A DNA stretch of 41,118 bases from Heterotrichella gracilis (lineage: Eukaryota > Sar > Xanthophyceae > Tribonematales > Xanthonemataceae). The stretch lies in NCBI GenBank assembly GCA_032358255.1, contig JAULBX010027030.1:1-41118 (forward strand). The letters run 5' to 3'. The translations under genes and the position numbers were made by a program. Below are positions 22,101 through 31,592 of this stretch, in pieces (within the stretch, counting starts at the first letter, position 1; each line of letters starts with the position of its first letter). The notes beneath the pieces were generated by a model, which saw only the letters and a program-made list of their open reading frames with translations, was not told the origin of the DNA and ran no database searches.

Positions 22101-24157
22101 TGCCTCTCCATGCCGTGTGTCACAAAACACAATATGTGTCAAATTTGAATGGCAAATGCATGATGATTCCGCGTACATGCCACATGACCCATACTGCAAT
22201 ACAAAATACGGTACTATACAGAGACGCTGTCAACCTGGCTCGGTCGGCTCACAAACCCTACCTCAGGATTAGGTGCAACACCGTCGCCTCTCCAGCAGGC
22301 AGCCGAGCCGCACTCACGTGCCCCCCTTGTGCCTGTGACCCGGGCTCTGGGCATGTTGCCACCACCAGCTGCACCAGCAAGGGGAACAGCCTCCCCTTTT
22401 GCGCTAGATGGATCACGATGCCATCGGTGATGGCCTGCCCGGCGCCCTCCCCAGCTTGCCGCCATACCAACCCCCCTGCAGGTTGCCATGTGCAGTGCCT
22501 CAGCACAAAGGTTTCTGTCCTAAGCCCGACAGCTTGGCAACCCCCTCATGCACATGAGCCAACAGGCATGTCACAGGATACGACATAGCATGGCACCAGG
22601 ACTACAATTATCTCATTACCCTTGACGGCGCCATATGCAGGCAACATTTTGAACCGCCCATGCCCTGCAGCAGCCATCTATAGGACACCTGGCAGGACAC
22701 ATTTCACGCGCCGGCCCCCTCCCAATGTGCCCAGCAGTAGTACCTGTGTCTGCCGCAGTCAGTACCCGCAGCGCCCCCATCAGCGGCTGGGCCACACCCT
22801 CCCAAAGCCCCTGGGATGGCAGCGGGGCCTGAAGATCCCCAGAATACGCATGCCTGCACATGCGTACCCCAATACATCATGGACCAATGCCAGGCTAACG
22901 CTCTGCCTGTACCAGCCACACGCCATGCACCCCAGTGTTTGGTTGACACGCCAACGCAAGTCAGCAAGGGAGCCAGCGGTACAACCCCCCTATATATATG
23001 GAACCATCCCGCAGGCCTACCTGTGTGCCATTAATGCCTCCAGGCTCAACTGCACCAGCTGCCGCGCCAGCAGGCTTGACGACATGACAGCCTCCCTACT
23101 GGCTGCCCAGGTGAACGCCACCCCAGTGCCTGGGAGTGGGGAGCGTGTTTGACTTGGACAGTGCACTGCAGTGGGGCAGGATTGCGGCAACGCTAGTAAT
23201 GCACGTGGGGTGGTGTTCAACTGATGAACCTCATGAAGTGCCCACCCAACGGCATGGCATGGCTAGTGACTAGCACAGGGGCACCGGGAGGGCGTGCACT
23301 GGGTGAGGGTGTGTCGCGGTCAATGACGCGGGCGCACACCCTGAGGCATGTGAATCAGACCGCAACTGCAGTGTGTGCCCATTTGCTTTCTGTTTGTCTG
23401 TACTGCAGTGCATGATACCCTACCTGTGGTGACGCCATTTGTGTTGCCTGCCCCTTGCAAGTCCAGCAGCAGCGCCCTGCACGCGGTGCTGAGCCTCACC
23501 ACGTCGTCCTGCCGCTGTGGGTTTGCAAAGAAGCACAGCTCCCGGAGGTATGGTGAGGAGGGTGCCAGGTCAGAGCTGCAAAGGGTGAAAAGGTAGCATA
23601 CAATTCACCAATTTAAGTGTGGAAAACGGGCTGTGACCAGGTGTGCTGTATGTCCTTATACCAAGGGCCACCGTGCAGCAACGTGGTCAGTTGGTTTTAT
23701 TGCATATTGCAGGTTCCAGAGTCCCTTACACACTCCAATACGACTACAACTATTGCTGCTGACCTGGCCGTGGCATGCCTTATGCATGCATATGTTTCGG
23801 TCGTACCTCGTGAGTTTCTGGCCTTGCTCCCCATATTGAAATATCCACCCCTCCCGCAAACCTGCTTTGTATTTGCTGACAGAGCTATACGACCTCCAGC
23901 ACTTCTGCAAAAGGTAACAAGCGTTGCTCAGGAGAGCTTTCGACAGTGCAAAACCGGTCCATCAGGCAAAAGGTTTTCAATAACCAACGGCTTGTTACCT
24001 GGATGTCGATAGCTGCCTTGGTTTCAACACGATGCCGTTGTCGTTTCTCCCGTTCTAGACGGGTCCTTCGCACAACCTCCTCTCGAGACTCCTCGGCTCT
24101 GGATTTGCCTCGGAGATCAATTTTACTCCGAGGCCTCGATTCGCCAGAGAAGAACAT
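16124..24157 (-). CDS. UPL6: HECT E3 ubiquitin ligase, UPL6/UBE3C type
   Basis: The conserved N-terminus MFFSGE, then [14 protein letters not shown] and [12 protein letters not shown] fixes the start at ATG 24155-24157. An IQ-like motif follows (AAIDIQ joined to [13 protein letters not shown]). The HECT domain is complete: [128 protein letters not shown] and [16 protein letters not shown], ending AGFDLS. The catalytic Cys codon is 16223-16225. Exons with checked phase (- order) from the middle: 21963-21699, 21449-21284, 21037-20850, 20600-20339, 20098-19958, 19769-19547, 19206-19011, 18731-18600, 18270-18064, 17703-17531, 17267-17137, 16931-16790, 16574-16505, 16282-16124. N-terminal exons are 24157-23999 and 23904-23862, then about 23577-23427, 23130-23021, 22830-22743 and 22453-22317, where junctions are unresolved. 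Expected length is about 1,040 residues, as in UPL6. It should attach ubiquitin to substrates, with a proteasome link in UBE3C. A Gly run sits at 20403-20433. Confidence 0.92.
17334..17346 (-). other. short exon-head echo in a UPL6 intron
   Basis: Plus-strand ggccaccctgtgggtt at 17336-17351 repeats the acceptor and head of the exon starting at 17267 (ggccaccctgggggaa), about 75 bp away. On the minus strand it is cccacag followed by ggtggcc, a decoy 3' splice site. Confidence 0.65.
17754..17943 (-). other. three exon-head echoes in a UPL6 intron
   Basis: The exon starting at 17703 has plus-strand sequence gaggctgcggtacacctgggaa. Partial copies occur at 17754-17771 (gggctgcaatacacctgtg), 17786-17806 (ggctgcagtacacctggta) and 17904-17943, where the longer match ccttgaggaacacgaggctg continues into aaatacacctttggg. 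All lie on the acceptor side of the exon. Confidence 0.85.
19452..19508 (-). other. exon-tail echo with decoy donor in a UPL6 intron
   Basis: Plus-strand cccacctgagcagctgcgcc, through gtctcgtggtctgaccgtcc, to cccagccaaccc copies the parent exon end at 19543-19600, about 92 bp away. On the minus strand the copy ends gcagctgctcag followed by gtgggg; the parent ends gcagctgctcag followed by gtgagg. Confidence 0.88.
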
Positions 24158-24708
24158 CGTTGGCAAGGTTCATTCGGCAGGGCTGCTCCGACGCAGTGAC
24201 AACGTAACCATCCCAAGGCAAGTATGTCAGTCTAGCCTACTTTGGTTTCTTCAAGGGTGGGCAAGGCTGTGTTTTCGAGCAGCAGGCCTCGGAATACAGG
24301 GTTTGCAACGGGCGGTAACAGCACGAACGCAAATGGTGAGCAACAACATCTGCTGCAGCATAGTCACTTGTGTTGGTCACAAACGTCCAGACTAAAAGAA
24401 CGAATTGGTTAAACCCATTTCAGGCCTGGGACCTTTATAGCCAAACCCTAAACCGAACCCTAAGCCATACCCTATTCAACTTAACTTCAATCGAGCCAGA
24501 TTGAGCTCACAAACTTTCGTATGCATGCATCTTCCATTCCTTGCGTTAAAATTCCCTGCCAAACCCCAGTAAACTCAAAGAAATCTTACCACCCGGATTC
24601 CGCTCATCGTTTGTTGGCTAAGCACCCTGCACCCGTTCGGCCTTGTGTGGCGTTCAACGCACAAATGCCTAGGTAGCCTATCGAGTTTAACACACCCGCC
24701 AATTCGAC
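24158..24708. promoter_or_regulatory. divergent promoter with telo-box cluster
   Basis: A 551-bp space separates the start codons of UPL6 (-) and the TPR gene (+). At 24443-24475 there are repeated CCCTAAA-type motifs (aaaccctaaaccgaacccta). Such telo-boxes are frequent in plant promoters of growth and translation genes. An atgcatgcat palindrome is at 24521-24530. No TATA box is clear. Promoter function is inferred from position. Confidence 0.55.
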
Positions 24709-27135
24709 ATGGTGCGTCTTTCTGCTACCTGTACTGTGAATTGCACTGCTTCCACGAGCCAGCATTGTTGTAAGGAGCAAGTGCGCTTCGGTGGCCCATC
24801 AACACCCTCCAGAACACGAGGCTCCACACCCTGCCGAGCCAACCTAGGCTGCACAAGGTACTGCTTGCCTAGCTTGTGCACTCAACTTAACCTGTTGCAA
24901 GCAATAAAAGGGTTTTTTTAAAGACTTGCGTGGATACACACACAAGCATGCATGCATATGCTTGCACCACTCATAGAGGTGGTCCCATACACAAACCACG
25001 CAAACGGCTCCCCAACGTGCATGACACCAGGACTGCCCAAAAACGCGTACTGCCACCGGCTCCGGTACTCCTTGCACACGGCCGTGCATCACCACCACTA
25101 TCCCAAGTCCACACCACAAGACATCGACCCCACACACCACCACCCACCACTGCAGGCGGGGCGTTATCACTGCCGCAGGAGGCACCGCCCTCACCATCCT
25201 GGCAGCCACCGGCGCCGTCACAGTGGCAGCGGCAGCAGCATATGCCGCACAAGGGACGGGGCCAGCCAACCCGCAGCAGCTGGTGCGGTCAGGCATGGTC
25301 AAGTTCCGCAAGGTGAGGGCTTAGGGTCTCTAGATCAGCGTTCCAAACTCCATGTCCCATGGAGATCCTGCTGCATATGCTGCATTGTCCGCTGACTGGC
25401 CCACTACCCAACCCATGAAACACAGTGCACAGCCCTTCCACCACCCAAGACACCCTCCCCCGTGTCCCCCACCCCCGTTCCTCCATCCCTTCCCTGCCCA
25501 TCCCCGTCCCCTGGCACCACACATTGATGCACAAAGCTTCGTTCAGTAATAGATACGGTGCTAACCCTTACTTCACCACAATCTCCCCCCCACTTTGGGC
25601 ACCCATCCCCTTCCTCCTCTCATGCCACAGAACGATGTGGAAGGCTCCATCCAGGATTTTGACGCAGCGCTGGCCGCTGACAGCCGCATGCGACCATACC
25701 TGTGGCAGCGCGGCCTGAGCCTGTACTACGTGGCGGAGTTTGCTGAGGGCGCCCAGCAGTTCCGGGACGATGTTGCAGTGAACCCCAACGACACCGAGGA
25801 GGCCATTTGGGCGTTCCTGTGTGAGGCGCAGCTGGTGGGGGCGGAGCAGGCGCGCCGGGATTTTCTCAAGGTGGGTGGGGGTCCAGATGAATCCCTGGGG
25901 GTAGTAAAGTCTGCATGAAGTTGTGGGCTGTGTGGATGAGCCAGGGAAAATCCTTTCAGGGTGATGTTTGCGGTTTTGAATCAGATGCCATGCAAGGAAT
26001 AATCGATATCTGCCAATGAGGTACAATCGATGCATGTCGTGAATGTGACATTCTTGGGTATGTGGTGATGGCCAGGTGGGCAGGGACTCCCGGCCAGTCA
26101 TGCGCGCAGCCTACGAAAGCTTCCAGCAGGGCACAGACCCAGGGGCCATCCTGGCGGCAGCAGCCACGTCGGGCATTGCCAGCGGCCATGACAAGTTCTA
26201 CTCTCTACTGGTAGGTGCCCGTGTTTCTATGTAACGATAGGTCGACCAACTGTGAAAAGGCTTGGTGATCGCATGACACACCAGACATATATCTGATAGA
26301 TATACCATACTGTCACATTCTAATCCCTTGGCGGTGGGTGTTTCACCCGCGTTGAGGTGCAAAAATTTGTACAGATGGGGGGTACGTTAGGATTGAGGTG
26401 CAAGGTTTCAAGGCTGCGCGAAGCGGTACTGCTTGGTGCTGCTTGTTTGGCAACCCAAGGGCGCAGGGGGAGAATTGTTGCTGGATAATGACTGCAGTCC
26501 ACACTAGGTGCACTGGGTTGTGTTGGCGGCGCATGCTCTGGAGTGCAACACGTCCAGCTTTTTAAAGATTTAACTTTATATTGCACTGGAAAATATAGTT
26601 ATAATTACTGTGGTATATTGCTCACGCTGCACAGCTGGACATTGACGAGTCTCTTCCCTTGCACAGTACATCGGCCTGTGGCATGAAGCACACGGCGACA
26701 ACCAGCTAGCGCAGGAAAGCATCACTGCCGCGGTGGCGACCCCATATGCGCAGCAATCAGGTGCGGCGCAACTGGAGGAGCTTTGGCAAGCTTGCTCACG
26801 AAGCCATGCCCACATGGGGATCCCATCCATGTCATACAGTGTTACTAGAAAGAGCTGTGGTCTTACAAACTTGTTGCATGACACCACATTTTGTTTTTGT
26901 TGAGTGGTGGCGCAAGTGTCTAGCCGCGAGGTATCATGATTGTGTGCAGAGCGCTTTATAGAATCACGATGCCCGCATGCCATGCCCAGCAGCTTTTCTG
27001 TGGTGAGGTGGCGAGTGGGCATGCTGAATTTTTCGAGTTGTATCCTGAACAGTTGAACCTGGACTTTCAATCAATGCAGGTGACTACATGGCGTCCTTAG
27101 CTCAAGTGCACTGTCAGCGGAGAGGGTGGGCATAG
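24709..27135 (+). CDS. conserved plastid TPR-like protein
   Basis: Six exons join in phase: 24709-24857, 25156-25312, 25631-25870, 26076-26210, 26667-26760 and 27080-27135; 276 residues. The N-terminus is Ser/Thr/Arg-rich and lacks acidic residues early, as a chloroplast transit peptide does, and is followed by an Ala-rich hydrophobic segment (TALTILAATGAVTVAAAAAY, about residues 57-76) that could be a membrane anchor or thylakoid signal. Residues 103-182 form the conserved core: NDVEGSIQDFDAAL, PYLWQRGLSLYYV, AEGAQQFRDDVAVNPNDTEE, AIWAFLCEAQLVGAEQARRD. Then come SRPVMRAAY, YIGLWHEAHGDNQLAQESI and DYMASLAQVHCQRRGW. This order matches a TPR-like protein conserved in land plants and algae, whose molecular role I do not know. 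The last exons are duplicated in decayed form at 30004-30620. Confidence 0.85.
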
Positions 27136-27240
27136 GCCACAGCGCCATGGCATGCCCAGGCGACAGTGGCAACAAACTTGTGGGCTTCCAAGGACAGCAC
27201 GCCACAGCAGATTACCAAACAGTGGTGAAACTGGGTGCGT
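26617..27240 (+). repeat. parent copy of a ~0.6-kb segmental duplication
   Basis: This segment holds the last two TPR exons, the intron between them and some 3' sequence. A diverged direct copy lies at 30004-30620, about 3.4 kb downstream. The best matching blocks are 26681-26760, 26960-27010 and 27110-27180. Confidence 0.85.
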
Positions 27241-28141
27241 GACAAGAAAACGATAGCTGTGCGCCACAGCAATCAGATATGGCTTTGGGCCCCAGCGATA
27301 TCTTGCAGCAATAATTGAGCGTTGCAGCAAGGCATTATCGTGCCGCACAATTGAGCGATAGCGTTGAACTGCTCACTTCATTGATATGCTCGGGGGTAAT
27401 AACAGCTGAACGCGGTAAACAATATTGTCAGCTTGCAATACTGTCACACCAGGCGCAGCCGCAGTACAAGGCTCCCACTTGACTCCCACTTCTCACTCAC
27501 GTTTGCCTTGCCAACCACGTTTGCCTTGGCAACCAGCAGTTGCATCTGGATACTCCTGCTCTGCCCACAGGCCTTGCTCATACTCTTCAACTTACCTGCA
27601 CAGTGCAAATTGATATATCAGTGCATATAGGCGAGAACTGGTATGCAGGTACCTCTGCCCCTCTGCACTGCCGTCGAGGGACTCACCTCTGACGAGGACT
27701 ACCCGGACCTGAGGTCTAAAACCTGCGGCATGCAACGGGCAGAAACGTTTAGACACCGGTGGTTTGTCGCATAAGCCTCAGGTATCAAGTGTGTGAAACA
27801 GAGCCCCTTTGCCTTTCATGAACAATGCATGCATGCATAAAATGTCTTTAAAAAATCCCCAGGGGGACTTTAATCTATCACTTCGTTAACCGCACACTCG
27901 ACGGTCGAAGTCTCTTATCTTTTGTCTACGTTATCTATGATACTATCTATGATACCATGGCCAGAATTTAGAATGTTGTGCCACTGGTTTTCAACACAAA
28001 CACCACTTGGGCAAAAGCTATTGACGCTGGTCCATAGCAGTCACAGCTGCCGTTCGTCGCCGTGTGTCTCCTCTGCTTGGCTGCCTGTGGGCTTTGCTCT
28101 TTGCTGTGCGTTGCAGACAATCGGGGTGCCTAAGGCCCCAC
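27136..28141. other. intergenic region with a copy of the next gene's 3' region
   Basis: It holds the TPR 3' UTR and the promoter of the next gene. Sequence at about 27700-27770 (ctgaggtctaaaacctg, then cggcatgcaacgggc and ccggtggtttgtcgcataa) resembles 29443-29510 just after the next gene's stop (ctgaggtctatacctg, then cggcttgcaatgggc and tcggtggctgttgcataa). So part of the following gene's 3' flank is also present before it. An atgcatgcatgcat run is at 27825-27838. Confidence 0.55.
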
Positions 28142-29365
28142 ATGGCGTTGAAAATGCCCACCAGCATGCTCGCTGCTACCCTACCCTCTCCCTGCTCAAC
28201 TACCAGCTCCTTGCGCACCTACCCAGCTCACCTATCCTCCTGGGCAAAACCTCGACAATTACCACTGTGGAGGCGCAACACTCTCTCAGGTTCTCGCCGT
28301 ACGGTCACTGCCGGCGAGCTTTCAAGAAAAGCTGAGCAAGACAGGTAATGCCTGCCCGATTGTCGTGCCCTGTGAGTGTGGGCAAATAACGCTCAATACT
28401 TGATCACTGTGGTTTTTCGCGCAGGACCCATAGTAAAGATCAGTACAAACTTACCAGCACCGACAGTAGCTGGGAAAATTCTAGCAACCACAGGGAATCA
28501 CCGCATGATTGGAAACCAAGCTTCGAGCTGCGGGAGAAAGTCCTGCTGAAAAGCAGAGACCTGCAGAACGACAAGGACAGTGACGCCAAGGATGTGGCCA
28601 ACTTATCGAAGGCGGTCCACTATTGCTGCACAGGCGTCACCCTTGTAGCAAGAATCGGCTTGATCTGGCTTGGACATGGCGTGCTGCACTTGGAGGTAAG
28701 GGCACGTGCAGGCTTGGTCTGAAACTGGTGCTGTGCCTTTTACACCTTTCATACTGGATGATTACTTTTATGCCTCTGCAGGCGTTCTGCGCCACTGACT
28801 GGTGGGGCGCCTTCTCTGTTGGGCTCTCCGTGTTTTCCACGCTGACAAAACTGGGTAAGCCAAGTGGGTGAAAAGTGTGTGAACAGTGTTGACTGGGGAC
28901 TTGCCAATACTGTCATATTCTAGCCCATTTCACTGTAATGCAGGTCCCATCAGCTGGCTGTCACACTGGGCAGGGGAATCCTTGGCCAGCAGGCGCACAG
29001 CATTGCGCGCTGTTGACAAAGCCACACTGGCGGCCCTCACAAGGCAGTACCTGACGATGCTGGCCATGGAGCAGGCCGCTGTCCAGCACAACCAGCTGCA
29101 CTCCATCTTGGTCAAGCTGGAGAGCAAAGTGGTCAAGATGGGGTCCCTGGCTGACCTGATGGCCGAGCAAATGGTGGAGGTGTTGGCCAGGTGTCAGTAA
29201 GTCTTTATAATTACACCCCAAAGCCTGATATCTCACTAGTAGCGCTGCTGTATACCAGGAGTGCGAGCCATACGCCTGACACCACACTTATTGCCTTGCA
29301 GGCCCGACAGGATTGCGCCGCCATCAGCGCCCGTGCCCTCCACTCCCCTTGCCACTGGAGTCTGA
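28142..29365 (+). CDS. unrecognised protein, plastid-type N-terminus, hydrophobic middle
   Basis: Five exons join in phase: 28142-28344, 28425-28695, 28782-28854, 28944-29190 and 29302-29365; 285 residues. Splice sites are good (gtaatg, gtaagg, gtaagc, gtgtca; all acceptors cag). The first ~65 residues (MALKMPTSMLAATLPSPCST and on) are Ser/Thr/Arg/Leu-rich with few acids, like a chloroplast transit peptide. A charged segment follows (FELREKVLLKSRDLQNDKDS), then hydrophobic stretches HYCCTGVTLVARIGLIWLG and WWGAFSVGLSVFSTL, then a helical C-terminal region (ALTRQYLTMLAMEQAAVQHN, LHSILVKLESKVVKM) and a Pro-rich tail. I do not recognise the family. It sits between the TPR gene and that gene's decayed copy, so it lies within a rearranged segment. 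Confidence 0.65.
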
Positions 29366-30003
29366 GGGTACAGAAGTTTGGCTCTGTGTGAAGGGTACAG
29401 AAGGCATTCTGACAACTGTTTCCACAACCAGCCGGACCACTGAGGTCTATACCTGTCCGCGGCTTGCAATGGGCAACAACAGCAAGACATCGGTGGCTGT
29501 TGCATAAACCATAACCGGGTGTCTTCCTAAGCCGTATGTGATACATATCCACTTTGCCTCTCCACAGAACCAGTTTTCCTTACCCAATGCATGCATGCAT
29601 TTTCTATTTTCTAAATGGTGTAGTTCTGTTTGGGTGTATAACCCAGTAAATATATTGTACTTTTATTCCCAAGTGTTTGCCTCGTATAGGGTGACCTGTA
29701 CAGTGGCACCCTTGCATTCCCCTGCTGCTGTTGCTCATGCAAATTTGCTACTGGACAGCAGACAGTAGCCTATTGCACTTGGGAAAGGCAGCCCATTGTT
29801 GAACGACAGCAGACGCGACCCCTTTCGGGGCGAAGGTGGAGTTTTGTAGCACCTTGTTGACTGCAGGCATCCTGTTTGTACATCACATGTGATACTGGGT
29901 ACTTTATTTGTAATACACTTTGTCTTTGGTTTATGTGCCTTGGCAAATGGCACTACACACTACCGCAGTGCCCCCCGGGTCAAGCCACTTGTAAGGTGTA
30001 AGC

Positions 30004-30620
30004 AATGCTCACGCACAACTGGACACTGGCACCTTACTTTCCCTGCATAGTACACTGGCATGGGGCATGAAGCACACGGCGTCAATCAGCTAGCACGGGA
30101 AAGCATCCTGCCTCGGTGGCGACCCCGTATGGTCAGCAGTTAGGTGCGGCGCAGATGGAGGACAGTTGCCATGCACGCTCAGAACACAAAGCGCACATGG
30201 GGATGCCATGCAGTACGAAGAGCTGTGAAAATTTTGCTGCATGCGCTACATTGCCTTTTTGCTGGGTTGTGGCGCAGGTGCATAGCCACTGGCATGAGGT
30301 GTCAGGTGTGCGTTATGCTTTCTATAACCACATGCCCGCATGCCTTGTTCCAGCAGCTTTTCTGTGGTGAGGTAGCGAAGTGCACTGGGCATGTTGGTCT
30401 TCAGCTTGTATTCTCAAAGTTGGACATGGAATTTTAATTTACGCAGGATACTACATGGCGCAAACTAAGTCCACTGTCAGCGGAGAGGGTGGGCATAGGC
30501 CACAGCGCCATGGCATGTACAGGCGACAGTGGCAACAGATTTGTGGACTTCAACTGTAGTAGAGCATGCCAAACAGCAAATAAACCAATCAACGGTGAAA
30601 GCTCAGCGTGCTTGCTGTGA
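30004..30620 (+). pseudogene. decayed copy of the TPR gene 3' end
   Basis: It matches 26617-27240 in order: the penultimate exon (tggggcatgaagcacacggc), the intron (cagcagcttttctgtggtgagg) and the last exon (cagcggagagggtgggcatag). The frame is broken: a deletion turns the exon into MGHEAHGVNQLARESILPRW, and the last exon reads through differently. The acceptor has become tgcatag before tacact. Only the 3' part of the gene is present, so this is a partial duplication and not a working paralogue. Confidence 0.85.
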
Positions 30621-31305
30621 ACTCCATAGGCAACTGGATCTGCAGCCAAGTGGCCAAGGGGGAGAAGTGGCCAAGGGGAGACTTGCCTAGGCTGACTGTA
30701 TGCAGGCACTCCGATGTCTAGGTCTGGTGCCCCCCATAATGCCTCAGTGCATGTTCTAGAAGAAGGATTACAGTTGGGTGTATAGAGCCGGCGATGAAAT
30801 CAAGCTCCTTTGTGTGCAACTTGGAAAAGACTGGGGTGTGAGACTGCATGAGCCCAACTCGACTCCACGCCCAAACGCTACACTAGACCACCTTGCCCTT
30901 TGGATGGTCTGAACTTGGCAGGTGCCATTGAATACACCATTGCTTCCGGTGGATATTTCCCACCGTGCAAATTAGCAGTTGCTTCGATCTAGCCCAAGGC
31001 AGGTCGACACCCATATGCATGTATGCAATCCGGCTGCCTCACGCGGAATGTTTCGTGGGTCACCTACCTTTGCGGTCAGCTTCCGGCGTCAGCTCCCTGT
31101 TGCTCCTCAACCCAGTTGGCATTCCAGCAGTAACTAGGACTTTCGATGGCTTTCAGACTGAGCTTGGCTCGCATGCATCGAACCATGGTACGCCCCCACT
31201 TGCTCCAACCCCAATGGCGAAGAAACCCTCCTACCCTGCAGCACTTCACGGCTTGTTGAGTGTCCTGCGCCGCTCGTGGGAGGTCCTCGCCACGTTGTGC
31301 GAGTG

Positions 31306-31325
31306 GTAGACCTTCGAAGGTCTAC
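31306..31325. repeat. perfect 20-bp palindrome upstream of the LCIB-like gene
   Basis: The sequence gtagaccttcgaaggtctac equals its reverse complement and lies 268-287 bp before the ATG. Its position would suit a dimeric regulator or an RNA hairpin in a long 5' UTR. I know of no matching published element. Confidence 0.85.
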
Positions 31326-31592
31326 AACTGGTGGGGACCTCGCAGCCAAATTTATGGCGGGAACGCGTAGTAGGGACTGTGGCTGGTGGTGGGTGTAGTA
31401 GGGAGTGGTAGAAACTTACAAACCTATCTGTCCTTTGCGCCAGAAGTTATTCTAGCGACTACAAACCGACTCGTACTTTAGCCTTCGATCGCCTGCGTTG
31501 TTCCATTATCCCTTCGCACACAAGCATCTCGAGCCTGCAACGCCGAGGCCTCCTATCCACCTCACCTCAGTCCTTTCACACAGCTAAGCACA

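Larger units (their letters stand above)
29366..31592. other. intergenic region with pseudogene and LCIB promoter
   Basis: It holds the 3' flank of the unrecognised gene, the decayed TPR copy (30004-30620), and about 970 bp upstream of the LCIB-like gene. I see no intact gene. The part before the LCIB-like gene holds a 20-bp palindrome at 31306-31325. An atgcatgcatgcat run is at 29587-29600. Confidence 0.5.

Noticed and set aside
30144..30437. Plus-strand frame within the decayed TPR copy
   Set aside because: It crosses the former intron and is out of frame with the parent protein.
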